The notes: generated by a model from the letters alone, not told the origin. Counted from the first letter of the stretch, positions 24,136 to 33,030 are shown. The stretch: 64,000 nt of DNA from Polyangiaceae bacterium (GCA_015075635.1 JABTUA010000001.1:1860001-1924000); one strand, 5' to 3'. Numbers and translations: made by a program.

Positions 24136-26049
24136 ATGACCGAACGACGAGTGACGCGAGCCATCATCCTGGCAGCCGGTACCGGCTCGCGCCTGGGTGA
24201 GGGGGGCGATCCGACGCCGAAGCCGCTGCGGGCGGTGGCAGGTGTTCCGCTCCTGGTGCGCGTCCTGCGCACGCTCGAGTCGGCCGGCATTCGCGAGGCC
24301 GTGGTGATCGTGGGCCATCAGGGTGATTCCGTGCGCCGCGCGCTGGTCGCCGATCCGAGCCTGGGGCTCGAGCTCAGCTTCGTGAACAACGAGCGGTACT
24401 TGGCGAAGAACGGCGTGTCGCTGCTCGCAGCCGCGGATTTCGTCGATCGCGAGTGCCTGCTCACGATGTCCGATCATCTGTACTCGCCGGAGCTGGTGCG
24501 ACGTCTGCTCGGCGTCGAGCTGCCGAGCGGCTCCTGCGCGCTGGGCGTCGACTACGACATCGAGCGCTGCTTCGACATCGACGACGCGACCAAGGTCGGC
24601 GTGGCGGCAGGCAAGATCGCCGACATCGGCAAGGAGCTCGAACGCTACGAAGCCCTCGACACCGGCGTGTTCCGCATCGGGCCGGCGCTGATCGAAGAGC
24701 TGGCGCGGCTGGACGACCAACACGGCGACTGCTCGCTCTCCGACGGCGTTCGGGCGCTGGCGCACCGCGGCGCCTTCCACGCGGTGGACGTCGGCGACGT
24801 TCGCTGGATCGACGTGGACACGCCGGCCGCGCTGGAGCGCGCCGAAGCCATGCTGCGCGTGTTCGGCGATCACCTGGGCGACGAGCCCGGGGCCGGCGCT
24901 CCCGCGGTCATCGACGCCGACGGCATGGAGCTGTTCGCGCCGAGCTGGGTGCGGGCGGCCAAGCCCTACAACGAAGACCACTTCGCGGTCGCGGAGAAGA
25001 CGGGCGTGGCTCGCATGATGAGCAACGAAAGCGCCCACGCGCCCAGCCAGCGGGTGATCGACGCCATCGTCCGGGCTGCCACCCGCGGCCACCTCTACCC
25101 GAGCGGCGGCCCCGAGCTCCGGCAGAAGCTCGGCGCGCGTGAGGGCCTGGGCGGCGGCAACGTGCTGCTTGGCGCCGGCTCCACGGAGCTCATCGACGTC
25201 ATCATCCGCACCTTCGTCGCAGCCGGCGAGGAGGTGCTGCTCAGCGTGCCGACCTTCAGCATGTACGAGGCGCGGACGCGCGTGTGCGGCGGGATCCCGG
25301 TGCTGGTGCCCATGACCGAGGAGCACGATCACGACCTGCCGGGTCTGCTGCGCGCCGTCACCGAGCGCACGAAGGTCATCTTCCTGTGCACACCGAACAA
25401 CCCCACCGGCAACCGCATCCCCGAGGTGGACATGCGGCGCCTGCTCAGGCTGGGGCTGCCGACGGTGATCGACGAGGCCTACTACGAGCTCGGCGAGGGT
25501 GGCTCGCTCGCGCACCTGATCCGCGAGTTCCCGAACGCCCTGGTGATTCGCACCTTCTCCAAGGCCTTCGGCCTTGCGGGGCTGCGCGTCGGGTACGCCC
25601 TCGGGCACGCCAGCGTGATCAAGCTGCTGTCGCGGGTGAAGGTGCCCTGGAACCTGCCGGCCATCACCATCGCGGCGGCCAGCGCGGCCCTGGACGACAT
25701 GGCGGAGCTCGACGTCCGCATCGCCGAGCTGAAGAGCGCGCGCGCCGAGCTCGGACGAGCCCTGTCGCGCATCCCCGGCGTGGTCGCCATCCCCAGCGAA
25801 GGCAATTTCATTCTGGTGGACATCTCGCACACGCGGATGAGCGCGGACCGCATGGTGCAGGCGCTGCTCGCGGAGGGCGTGTTGATCCGCTCGCTCGGCT
25901 CGCACCACGCGGAGAAGACCTACGTGCGCGTGACCATCGGGACCCGCGAGCAGAACGCGCGCTGCGTCGCGGCCTTCGAGCACGTGCTCGGGCGGCGCGG
26001 GGGTCGCGAGGTCGGTGCTCCGGCATTCGTCGGCGGAGACGCGGAGTGA
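24136..26049 (+). CDS. Fused nucleotidyltransferase and class I/II aminotransferase
   Basis: This is a 637-residue bifunctional protein. Residues 1-240 form an NTP-transferase domain: AIILAAGTGSRLGEGG, TPKPLRAVAGVPLL, and NERYLAKNGVSLL with MSDHLYSPELV. The last two resemble CTP:inositol-1-phosphate cytidylyltransferases, where the metal Asp sits in a (S/G)DH motif. Residues about 275-625 are a fold-type I PLP enzyme like histidinol-phosphate aminotransferase: NNPTGN, IDEAYYELG and FSKAFGLAGLRVGY with Schiff-base Lys476. No linker of note separates them. PntC of phosphonolipid pathways is an analogous fusion but uses a class V aminotransferase. The substrate could be an amino-alcohol phosphate made and activated by one protein. 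Activities are sure as folds, not as substrates. Confidence 0.85.
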   Translation: MTERRVTRAIILAAGTGSRLGEGGDPTPKPLRAVAGVPLLVRVLRTLESAGIREAVVIVGHQGDSVRRALVADPSLGLELSFVNNERYLAKNGVSLLAAADFVDRECLLTMSDHLYSPELVRRLLGVELPSGSCALGVDYDIERCFDIDDATKVGVAAGKIADIGKELERYEALDTGVFRIGPALIEELARLDDQHGDCSLSDGVRALAHRGAFHAVDVGDVRWIDVDTPAALERAEAMLRVFGDHLGDEPGAGAPAVIDADGMELFAPSWVRAAKPYNEDHFAVAEKTGVARMMSNESAHAPSQRVIDAIVRAATRGHLYPSGGPELRQKLGAREGLGGGNVLLGAGSTELIDVIIRTFVAAGEEVLLSVPTFSMYEARTRVCGGIPVLVPMTEEHDHDLPGLLRAVTERTKVIFLCTPNNPTGNRIPEVDMRRLLRLGLPTVIDEAYYELGEGGSLAHLIREFPNALVIRTFSKAFGLAGLRVGYALGHASVIKLLSRVKVPWNLPAITIAAASAALDDMAELDVRIAELKSARAELGRALSRIPGVVAIPSEGNFILVDISHTRMSADRMVQALLAEGVLIRSLGSHHAEKTYVRVTIGTREQNARCVAAFEHVLGRRGGREVGAPAFVGGDAE

Positions 26050-26056
26050 TTGAAGC

Positions 26057-27082
26057 ATGACGATGGGTTCGGTCGAAGTCGGCAGTGAGCGGCCTCTGGC
26101 CGTGAGCGGCGTCGAGGCGGTCTCCGACCAGCCGGCGGACGGCTTTTGGGCCGGATACTGGAAGACGCTGAAGTCGTTGGCGGTGGAAGAGCCCGTCGAC
26201 GTCTGGATTCATCGCCCGCTGGCCTACCTCCTCACCAAGCTGCTCTACCCGACGCCGATCACACCGAACCAGGTGACGATCATCTCCATCGTCTTCGGTC
26301 TCCTCGGCGCCTACTGCTTCTTCTCGAGCTTCCCGCACCACATGCTCCTCGGCGCCCTCGCCATCGTCACCTCCGCCGTCTTCGACTGCGCCGACGGACA
26401 GCTGGCGCGCATGCGCGGTACCTCCAGCGTGTTCGGTCGCATGTTGGACGGCGTCGCGGACCTGGCCGTCAGCATCGCCGTCGTGGGCGGCGGCATCTGG
26501 GTCATCGGCTCCAAGTACTCGGCTCCGACACCGCTGTTTCTCGCCGTGCTGGCCCTCTGCGTTGCGACGGCGGTGACCGGCTCGTTCCACACTGGCATGT
26601 ACGACCAGTACAAGAACGTCTACCTGCGCTTCACCAGCCCGACCTACAAGGACGGCGAGGACTACGAGACGGCTCGGGAGCGCTTCGAGTCGCGGCGCGG
26701 CGGCTCGTTCTTCGTGAACCGCATCGCCTGGCCAATCTACCTGTTCTACGTGAAGAGCCAGACCGACTACGTGCACCGCTTCGATCCCTACACCAGCGCC
26801 CGGCTCGGGCTGTTCGGGCCGTACAGCGCCGAGCGTGCGGCCATCTACGAGCGCCACGCCGGCGGTCTGATGCGGCTGTGGCGCAACTACTTCGGCTTCG
26901 GCTCGCTGGTCTTCGGCATCGCACTGTTCTCCGCCTTCGACCTGCTCGAGGTCTACATGGTGCTGCGCCTGGTGGTGCTGAACGCGCTGTTCTACGGCTA
27001 CCTGCGACCGCGCCAGCGGGCGGCTTCCCGGGCGGCCTTCGCGGAGATGGGCCTGTCGCTGCCGGATCAGGCCAAGGCGTGA
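26057..27082 (+). CDS. CDP-alcohol phosphatidyltransferase family membrane enzyme
   Basis: This 341-residue integral membrane enzyme has the full family motif D-x2-D-G-x2-A-R-x8-G-x3-D-x3-D at residues 110-135 (Asp110, Asp113, Asp131, Asp135). That motif binds two metals and transfers a phosphoalcohol from a CDP-alcohol. About six hydrophobic helices flank it. A long polar loop of roughly 95 residues (about 190-285) between the core helices is larger than in PgsA or PssA. It starts 7 bp after the fusion gene, so the pair is an operon: the fusion makes a CDP-activated head group and this enzyme uses it. The acceptor (diacylglycerol, inositol phosphate or other) is unknown. Confidence 0.88.
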   Translation: MTMGSVEVGSERPLAVSGVEAVSDQPADGFWAGYWKTLKSLAVEEPVDVWIHRPLAYLLTKLLYPTPITPNQVTIISIVFGLLGAYCFFSSFPHHMLLGALAIVTSAVFDCADGQLARMRGTSSVFGRMLDGVADLAVSIAVVGGGIWVIGSKYSAPTPLFLAVLALCVATAVTGSFHTGMYDQYKNVYLRFTSPTYKDGEDYETARERFESRRGGSFFVNRIAWPIYLFYVKSQTDYVHRFDPYTSARLGLFGPYSAERAAIYERHAGGLMRLWRNYFGFGSLVFGIALFSAFDLLEVYMVLRLVVLNALFYGYLRPRQRAASRAAFAEMGLSLPDQAKA

Positions 27083-27102
27083 AACGCCCGGGCGCTTTCG
27101 GG

Positions 27103-27108
27103 TAGACT
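27103..27108 (+). promoter_or_regulatory. Putative -10 box (TAGACT)
   Basis: TAGACT ends 8 nt before the GTG of the HEAT-repeat gene, with no Shine-Dalgarno between; leaderless initiation is predicted. Confidence 0.5.
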
Positions 27109-27116
27109 CACCCGGC

Positions 27117-29582
27117 GTGCCTCGCCTCCGAACCTCCCTGTTGTTGGCACTGGCGCTCTCGTGGGCCCTGCCGGCGTCGGCCTTCACCTGGCCGAACGCC
27201 GCGGAGGGCATCGAGAAGCAGCTGGCCAAGCCGGACGTGGGGTCGCGGCGCCGCGCCGCTCAGCGCTTGGGTGAGCTGACTCCTTCTGCGCAGAAGCGCC
27301 TGGTGCAGAAGGCGCTGGCGGATCCCGACGCGGACGTCCGGTTGGCGGCGGCGGATCTCGTGCTGGAGCAGCGCCTGCGCGGCACCGGCGAGCTCGTGGT
27401 GGCGTGGCTCAACGATCCAGAGCGGCGCATTCGGCTCGCGGGTGCCGAGATCCTGAGGCTCGACCCGGTCGCGCGCGCCGTCCAGCCCTTGGGGCGTGTG
27501 CTCGGCGATCCCGATTCGGCGGTGCGGTCCGCGGCGGCGGGGGCACTCGGTGCCACTGCTTCGAAGGACGCCGTGTTGCCTCTGCTCGGCCACCTGGACG
27601 ACTCGGTTCCGCAGGTGCGCAGCGCCATCGTGCGGGCGCTGTCCCGGCTCGGCGACCCGCGGGCCGTCGTGCCCCTGATCGGGAAGATACAGGACTCGCG
27701 CCCGGCCGTGCGCCGGAGCGTGGCGCGCGCGCTGGGGGAGCTCGGGGACGCACGCGCCTCGAGCGCGCTGGTGCTCGCGCTGCGCGACGGCGACGAAGGA
27801 GTACGCATCGCGGCGGTCGAAGCGTTGGGCGTGCTGCGCGATCCGCAGGCGACACTGGCGATCACCGCGATCGCGGACAGCGAGGCTTCACCGGCGGTCC
27901 GGGCCGCCGTGGTCGGCTCGCTCGGCCGCATCGGCACCAAAGAGGCTCTGGACGCGCTGCTCGCCTTGCTGGAGAAGGAGCAGTCTCAGGACACCCTGGA
28001 GCTCTTGCGCAAGGCGCTGGCGCGAGCCGGCGCGCCGGCGCGGGAGCGGCTCGAGCGCTGCCTCTCGGGTCAACCGGCCGCGCGGGTCGCGGACAACTGC
28101 GCGCTCGGGCTGGCCGAGACCGGGCGCATGGAGAGCGCGCGGTCCATCACCGGTGCGCTCCGGCGCGGTGTGCTTCGCGCTCCAGCCGCGCTTGCTTCGC
28201 TCGAGCGGCTAGGCGATCCGAAGAGCCTGCCAACGGTGCTGGAGCACCTGGCGGACTCCGATCCCGTGGTGAGGCGCGCGGCGGTGGACGCAGCAGTCGC
28301 GTTGCTCGACCCGACGAAGCCAGACGGGCGCGCCGTGGATCCGGTCGCGCAGGCGTTGGACAAGGCGCGCTCCAGCAAGGCGGAGCGCGCCGCGCTGGCG
28401 CGGCTCCTGGGCCGCACCGGCTCGCCGCGTGCCGTGAAGCCGCTCTTGCCGCTGGCCGACGCCGCAGACAACGTGGAGCTGCGCATCGCCGCCGTGGACG
28501 CGCTCGGCATGCTGCCGCCGTCGGGTCAGGATCGCGTGCTGATCGCCGCGCTCGACGCGGACGAAGCTCCGGTGCGGCTCGCGGCGGCGGTCGCGCTGAG
28601 GCGCTCGGCGTCTGGAGCCGCGGCGCGCACGCTGCTCGATCGGCTCGAGCGCGCGGCCGAGCAAGATCGCGCAGCGCTGGCGGTGGCGCTCGGGGGAGCG
28701 CTCGCCCGGGCGAAGGACCCGGCGTTGCTCACGCGAGCCTGGAAGTTGATGCTGGCGAGCCGAGGCGGGCAACGTGACGCGCTGCTCGAAGCGCTCGGGC
28801 GTCTGCCGTCGAAGGACGCGACCCGGTTGCTCTCCGCGTATGCCAAGGAGTCCGGCGAGGTGGCCGATCGCGCGAAGGTGGCGGAGGCCCTCGGCTCGCG
28901 GCCCGACGCGCTGGAGGCGCTGCGCGCGTTGGCCAGCGACGTCGACGGCTCGGTGCGGTCCAACGCCATCTGGGGCCTGGGCAGTGTCGGCCAGCAGCCC
29001 GAGCTCGGGTCGGTCGCCCGCGCGATCGACGACAAGGACGTCGCGGTGGCTGGCAACGCGGCGGCCGCGCTCGGGCGCCTCGGGCGCCGGCTCGGCGTGC
29101 GGATCGACAAGGAGCTGTGCGCCCGGCTGACTGACCCGCGCTCCTACGTTCGCGCGAACGCCTTGGGTGGGCTCCGGGTGGCTGGCGCGCGCTGCGCGGG
29201 GGCGGAGGAGACGGTGCTCTTGGTGGAAGACCGCTCCGAGGTCGTGCGCCGCGCCGCGGCCTTGCTCGTGGCGAGCACGCCATCCAAGGACGCGGCGCGC
29301 GACCAACGGCTGCTCGAGACCTGCGCGGCGGAAGACACCGACAGCTCGGTGGCGGCGCAGTGTGCCACCGACGTGGCCAAGCCGAGCAAGCGCACCGAGC
29401 CCGTGATGGTCTACGTGGTGCCAGTGGGTGAGAGCGCGCCGGTGCCGCGCGCCCCGTTCGCGCTGCTGCGCGCCGACGGCCTCATGCGCCTGGGCCTGGC
29501 CGACCGACGCGGCGAGGTCTTCGAGCACGACGCGCCCGCGGGCGAGGTCTCCCTGGCCGTGCCGGCGCCGCTCGCCAAGTGA
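27117..29582 (+). CDS. Exported HEAT-repeat protein
   Basis: This 821-residue protein has a signal peptide (LRTSLLLALALSWALPASAF). Nearly its whole length is about 20 HEAT/PBS-lyase-type repeats of roughly 31 residues, with the pattern DPxxxVRxAAxxALGxLxxxxAxxxLxxxL. Such solenoids serve as protein-binding scaffolds. The last 60 residues (MVYVVPVGESAPVPRAPFALLRADGLMRLGLADRRGEVFEHDAPAGEV) form a short beta domain like a carboxypeptidase-regulatory or PEGA-type fold. It is presumably periplasmic. It is convergent with the GltJ-like gene. Binding partner unknown. Confidence 0.85.
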   Translation: MPRLRTSLLLALALSWALPASAFTWPNAAEGIEKQLAKPDVGSRRRAAQRLGELTPSAQKRLVQKALADPDADVRLAAADLVLEQRLRGTGELVVAWLNDPERRIRLAGAEILRLDPVARAVQPLGRVLGDPDSAVRSAAAGALGATASKDAVLPLLGHLDDSVPQVRSAIVRALSRLGDPRAVVPLIGKIQDSRPAVRRSVARALGELGDARASSALVLALRDGDEGVRIAAVEALGVLRDPQATLAITAIADSEASPAVRAAVVGSLGRIGTKEALDALLALLEKEQSQDTLELLRKALARAGAPARERLERCLSGQPAARVADNCALGLAETGRMESARSITGALRRGVLRAPAALASLERLGDPKSLPTVLEHLADSDPVVRRAAVDAAVALLDPTKPDGRAVDPVAQALDKARSSKAERAALARLLGRTGSPRAVKPLLPLADAADNVELRIAAVDALGMLPPSGQDRVLIAALDADEAPVRLAAAVALRRSASGAAARTLLDRLERAAEQDRAALAVALGGALARAKDPALLTRAWKLMLASRGGQRDALLEALGRLPSKDATRLLSAYAKESGEVADRAKVAEALGSRPDALEALRALASDVDGSVRSNAIWGLGSVGQQPELGSVARAIDDKDVAVAGNAAAALGRLGRRLGVRIDKELCARLTDPRSYVRANALGGLRVAGARCAGAEETVLLVEDRSEVVRRAAALLVASTPSKDAARDQRLLETCAAEDTDSSVAAQCATDVAKPSKRTEPVMVYVVPVGESAPVPRAPFALLRADGLMRLGLADRRGEVFEHDAPAGEVSLAVPAPLAK

Positions 29583-29610
29583 GGCGAGGGACGCGCCAGC
29601 GCGCAGTTGC

Positions 29611-30993
29611 TCAGCCGCCGCCGGCAGCGCACTTCATCGCGCACTGCAGGTCGCCCGGTGCACAGCCGCAGCCGCCGCTGGGCTTGGGCTTGGGCTTCTC
29701 GCCGCCTGCGGCAGGCTTGGTCTCGCCACCCGCGGCGGGCTTGGGCTTGGTGCCACCCGCGGCGGGCTTGGCGATCGGGCCACCGGTGCCGGGCTTCTTG
29801 GCGGTCGCGGCCGGCTTCTTCTCTTCCTCGGCCGTGCCCGTGGCGGGCGGCTTGGCCGTGGACTCCTCGGTGGGGGTCGGAGCCGGAGTCGGTGTGGGCG
29901 CCGGCGCGGCTGTGGCTGCGGCGGTTGGCGCCGGGGGTGGGGGTGGCTGGCCCTTGCCGACGACGACGATGGCCGCGGCGATGGCGATGGCGGCGACCGC
30001 GATCCCCGCGCCGATGAAGATGCCCGCCTTGCTCTTCGCGGGCTGGGTCATCGGGGCTGCGATCTGGGCTTCTACGCCGCCGCCGAGCGGCGGAGCGAGG
30101 CCGAGCGGGGGCGCCATCCCGAGCGGCGAGGGTGTGAGCGGCGCCATCTGTTGAGCGGGCTGGTCGGAGGCCGCCGTGAGCGCCTTGAGGTCGATGAGAC
30201 CCGAGTCCTCTTTCGTGGCGGTAGTGGCCCCCGCGCTCTTCACGGCCGGTGAAGCGGACGGCGCTGCGGCCGGGGCCGCCGTCGCGGTGAGCGCGCTCAG
30301 CGAGAAGAGCACGCTCGACTCGTTACGCGCACCGGTGCCGCCAGCGCTGGCGGACGAGCCCAACCCCAACGCGGGCGCAGGCTCGCGGGCGCTCGTGGTC
30401 ACGTCGGCTTCGCCGCCGGCACCCTCGAAGGAAGAACCGAACAGGTCTGCGGTCGAGCCACGGCCGCCAGCACGTGCCGCAGCACGAGGGGCCTCGGCGG
30501 GCTTGGCTGCTTCCCAGGGTGCGGCCGCCGGAGCCGGGCTCGCGATGTCGCTGGAGTGGATGGCGCTGCTCGGCGACGCCGCTGCTGCGGGCTCCGAGGC
30601 CGCCACGTGCAGCGCGTCGACCAGCGCCGGGACCTGGCCCATCGGCTGCCAGTCGGCCATGCCATCCGCCCAGACGAAGGTCTCCGCAGTCATCGTCCCG
30701 GCGTTGTAAGCGGCCACGATCTCCGCGACGGTCATCGTGCGCTGGTCGTTGTCCCCGAAGTCCACCGAGTACTCGCCCGGGCCCACGGCGCCGCCAGCGG
30801 CGGGATCCGAGACCTGCGGTGCGTCCACCTGCGATGCCGTCGCGTCACCGGCGTACACGCTCGGCGGATCGACTTTGCCGTCAATGACGATGGTCGTCCC
30901 GCATTTTCTGCAGCGGATCTTGGCGAGCTTGTCTTGGACCTTTTCGTCGGCGATCGAGTACTTGGCCGCGCACGAGGGACACGAGATCTTCAC
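29611..30993 (-). CDS. GltJ-like zinc-ribbon/GYF single-pass membrane protein
   Basis: This is a 460-residue protein. Residues 1-37 are an MJ0042-type zinc ribbon (CPSC and CRKC pairs). About 70-125 is a GYF_2-like domain (MTVAEIVAAYNAGTMTAETFVWADGMADWQPM). A disordered Ala/Pro-rich linker follows, then one transmembrane helix near 322-346 and a Pro/Lys-rich tail with CGCAPGDLQCAMKC at the end. Myxococcus xanthus GltJ of the gliding-motility complex has the same cytoplasmic zinc ribbon, GYF and helix order. This protein lacks the TonB-like C-terminal domain, so it is a paralogue rather than a proven orthologue. The GTG start follows AGGTG and begins the canonical VKISCPSC. Confidence 0.8.
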   Translation of the reverse strand: MKISCPSCAAKYSIADEKVQDKLAKIRCRKCGTTIVIDGKVDPPSVYAGDATASQVDAPQVSDPAAGGAVGPGEYSVDFGDNDQRTMTVAEIVAAYNAGTMTAETFVWADGMADWQPMGQVPALVDALHVAASEPAAAASPSSAIHSSDIASPAPAAAPWEAAKPAEAPRAAARAGGRGSTADLFGSSFEGAGGEADVTTSAREPAPALGLGSSASAGGTGARNESSVLFSLSALTATAAPAAAPSASPAVKSAGATTATKEDSGLIDLKALTAASDQPAQQMAPLTPSPLGMAPPLGLAPPLGGGVEAQIAAPMTQPAKSKAGIFIGAGIAVAAIAIAAAIVVVGKGQPPPPPAPTAAATAAPAPTPTPAPTPTEESTAKPPATGTAEEEKKPAATAKKPGTGGPIAKPAAGGTKPKPAAGGETKPAAGGEKPKPKPSGGCGCAPGDLQCAMKCAAGGG

Positions 30994-31048
30994 GGTGCAC
31001 CTGTCTGCGTTGCCCACCAGTCCGCGGCGGAGCAAACGCTTTTCCCAT

Positions 31049-31077
31049 ACATTATCAGGAGATACGTCCGAGTTCAC
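31049..31077 (-). promoter_or_regulatory. Extended -10 promoter candidate for the GltJ-like gene
   Basis: On the minus strand, GTGAAC (31072-31077), a 17-bp spacer, and TG-A-TAATGT (31049-31057) form a plausible extended -10 promoter in a locally AT-rich stretch. The predicted start lies about 50 nt upstream of the GTG at 30993. The rest of the 304-bp gap (30994-31297) holds no gene that I see. Confidence 0.45.
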
Positions 31078-31297
31078 ATTTCGGTCTGAAAACCCGGCCG
31101 AGGACCCGGTTCTAACACGGCCCGGGGTCCCGGGCCCATCGAGGAGCGAGCTTTTGTGGGCGACCATCCCCGTCGGACGCCGGAGCCTCCCGCCGGCTTG
31201 GGCCACGGCGCCGGGAAACCTCTGGGATCTCTTGGCCCAGCGCGCCGACCTTCGCTACCCGTCCGGGGGGCGACTCCGCCCGGAGAGCCGAGGGCAC

Positions 31298-31642
31298 ATG
31301 AGCTCCGAGTTTCAATCCTTCGACGAGTACTGGTCCCTGTTCCTGCTCCGCAGCCGCTCGGTCGCCCTTGGGCGAGCGGGGCTCGGGCGGACGAGCGTGG
31401 GGTTGGCGCGCGTGGCGCTCCGCACGCTGGCGATGCGGCGCACGCGCCGGCCGGTCGAGCTGCGCTGGGCCGTTGCCGCGACCCTGCTCGCGTGCGGCAA
31501 GCTCCTGGCAGGGAAGCTCGAGCGGGAGCTCGCAGAAGCCGTGCGCGCGGAGGGCGAGGGGCTGCCGCCGCTGGCAGCGCTCGGCGAGCCCGAGCAGCGC
31601 CGCGCCGCGCCGCCGTCGCCCGCCTGGGCCGTGTGGATGTGA
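31298..31642 (+). CDS. Small Arg/Ala-rich protein, possible DUF962 remnant
   Basis: This 114-residue protein has GAGGG 4 nt upstream of the ATG. Its start, MSSEFQSFDEYWSLFLLRSRS, recalls the first helix of DUF962/Mpo1-like proteins (FxxFxxFWPFYLxEH). The His residues of that family are missing and the rest, a stretch of Arg/Leu-rich helices, does not follow it. It may be a diverged or decayed copy or an unrelated helical protein. Confidence 0.45.
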   Translation: MSSEFQSFDEYWSLFLLRSRSVALGRAGLGRTSVGLARVALRTLAMRRTRRPVELRWAVAATLLACGKLLAGKLERELAEAVRAEGEGLPPLAALGEPEQRRAAPPSPAWAVWM

Positions 31643-31657
31643 TTCGACACTTGCTGG

Positions 31658-31769
31658 CTTGCGATGAGCAGATCTCGGTGTGCCACCGAGGCCACCACCC
31701 CACGAGAATGCCGGCGAGGCCGGCGCACCTCCGCCATCAGCTGGGAGCAGTCGCCTGGCGCTTCCTGAG
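31658..31769 (+). repeat. Dispersed intergenic repeat, copy F
   Basis: CTTGCGATGAGCAG, then CGAGAATGCCGGCGAGGCCGGCGC, then CATCAGCTGGG and AGTCGCCTGGCGCTTCCTGAG, in the same order as the inverted copy E at 49432-49545. It lies between the small ORF and the 3' end of the microcompartment operon. Confidence 0.75.
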
Positions 31770-31841
31770 CGCGTCGGGCGAAGCCTCAGGCGAGCGGAGT
31801 GACGGCACGGACGGGCGCGACCGGGGAGATCCGACTGTGAC

Positions 31842-32114
31842 TCATCCGCTCGTGACCTGATCCACGATCCCCACGACCACCGAACGCACCGGCGCATTCG
31901 GCGCATCGAGAAGCTGCCGCGCGCTATTGCCCTCGTCCTCGACGAGCACCAGCTCGCCGACGCCGGCGCCCACCAGGTCCACCGCGACGACGTAGCTCTC
32001 GCCGTCGAAGCCTCCGTCGGGCGTGCAAGCGCGCACGATGAGCTGCTTTCGCCCCCGATAGAACGGGTGCTGAACCGTGGCCACCACCGTGCCCGTCACG
32101 CGTCCCAGAATCAC
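31842..32114 (-). CDS. Microcompartment pentamer shell protein (BMC-P, EutN/CcmL), last in operon
   Basis: This 90-residue EutN/CcmL-family protein forms pentamers that cap the vertices of a protein shell. It starts VILGRVTGTVVATVQHPFYRGRKQLIV and contains the family strands YVVAVDLVGAGVGELVLVEDEGNSARQLL and VRSVVVGIVDQV. The GTG at 32114 overlaps the TGA of the upstream BMC-P gene (GTGA), which fixes the start; the 30 codons before it are shadow. It is the last gene of the operon. Confidence 0.92.
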   Translation of the reverse strand: MILGRVTGTVVATVQHPFYRGRKQLIVRACTPDGGFDGESYVVAVDLVGAGVGELVLVEDEGNSARQLLDAPNAPVRSVVVGIVDQVTSG

Positions 32115-32413
32115 GAGCGCTCCCCCGGATCCGAGAGGCCCGTTTCGTCGTAGTGGTGCTGGTCCACGATGCCGACGACCGCGTGGTCGACGGGCACGAA
32201 CCACGGGTCGTGCAGGAGCGCCGCCTCTCGCGAGGCCTCCCAGGTCACCAAATCACCAGTGCTGGCCTGGGCGGAGGCGTCCGTCGCCACGAAGGGCTCG
32301 CCGCTGGGCTCGAGCCTCGAGGTCAAGGGTCGCACGATCAGCATCTTCAACCCTTCCATGCCGTCGGCCTTCACGCTGGCCACCAGCGTGCCAATGACGC
32401 GTCCGAGCTTCAT
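32111..32413 (-). CDS. Microcompartment pentamer shell protein (BMC-P, EutN/CcmL)
   Basis: This 100-residue protein starts MKLGRVIGTLVASVKADGMEGLKMLIVRP, the canonical EutN/CcmL N-terminus, and ends with VDHAVVGIVDQHHYDETGLSDPGERS. It overlaps the BMC-T stop upstream by ATGA and the BMC-P start downstream by GTGA, so all three are translationally coupled. The central segment (ASAQASTGDLVTWEASREAALLHDP) lacks the usual GAGxGxxVLV loop and looks diverged, which may alter the pentamer pore. Confidence 0.9.
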   Translation of the reverse strand: MKLGRVIGTLVASVKADGMEGLKMLIVRPLTSRLEPSGEPFVATDASAQASTGDLVTWEASREAALLHDPWFVPVDHAVVGIVDQHHYDETGLSDPGERS

Positions 32414-33030
32414 CCGAATTGCTCCTTGAAGAAGCGCGTGCCCGACTCGAGCACCCGCGCGACCTCGGGATGGGCGTTGGCGATCAACGTGGTCGAAGCT
32501 CCTTCGGCGCGACTCCGCGCCAGCCGGGACTCGGCGAGCTCGAGCGCCGCTTCGACGTCGAACTGGTTGCCCCAGAGCGACGCCACGGCCTTGCCGCCGA
32601 GGCCTTCCGCCAGGCGGATCTCCACCAGCTCCACCGGCGTGCCCTTCAACGCGGCGTCGAGGGCGCCCACCAGGGTCGGCGACGAGCGTGCTTCGAGCAT
32701 CCCCAGCGCGTCCCCGGGCGCGGGGAAACGGCGCACGCCATCGGCGAGCGCTGGCAAGAGGCGCGGCTCCGCGTCCGGAAGGAGCACGCAGTCGGCCACG
32801 GCCCGACCCGAGCGTTCGAGCGCGCGGGCGTGGGACATCTCGACCGCAGCCAGCGCGCCGGCGAAGACGATCAGGAAGTGCCCGTGATGGATGGTGCCCG
32901 CCCTGATCACGCTCACCGGCGCCTCCTTGGCGACGGCGTCGAGCGCCACCAGCCCCGCCGGGACGTCGCCGAGCTCGAGCAGCGCGAGCGCGGGCCCGGT
33001 AGAGAGGGGAGCGCGACGTTCGAACTCCAT
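32410..33030 (-). CDS. Microcompartment trimer shell protein (BMC-T), canonical tandem domains
   Basis: This 206-residue protein has two BMC domains in tandem: ALALLELGDVPAGLVALDAVAKEAPVSVI from about residue 14 and ALGMLEARSSPTLVGALDAALKGTPVELVEI from about 110. Three copies make a pseudohexameric tile. No cysteines are placed for a pore Fe-S cluster like that of PduT. It resembles the single-layer BMC-T of the Haliangium shell. It lies 7 bp after the aldehyde dehydrogenase gene and overlaps the next BMC-P gene by 4 bp. Confidence 0.92.
   Translation of the reverse strand: MEFERRAPLSTGPALALLELGDVPAGLVALDAVAKEAPVSVIRAGTIHHGHFLIVFAGALAAVEMSHARALERSGRAVADCVLLPDAEPRLLPALADGVRRFPAPGDALGMLEARSSPTLVGALDAALKGTPVELVEIRLAEGLGGKAVASLWGNQFDVEAALELAESRLARSRAEGASTTLIANAHPEVARVLESGTRFFKEQFG

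Noticed and set aside
31298..31642. Functional Mpo1/DUF962 dioxygenase
   Set aside because: Only the first 20 residues recall the family; its catalytic histidines are absent.
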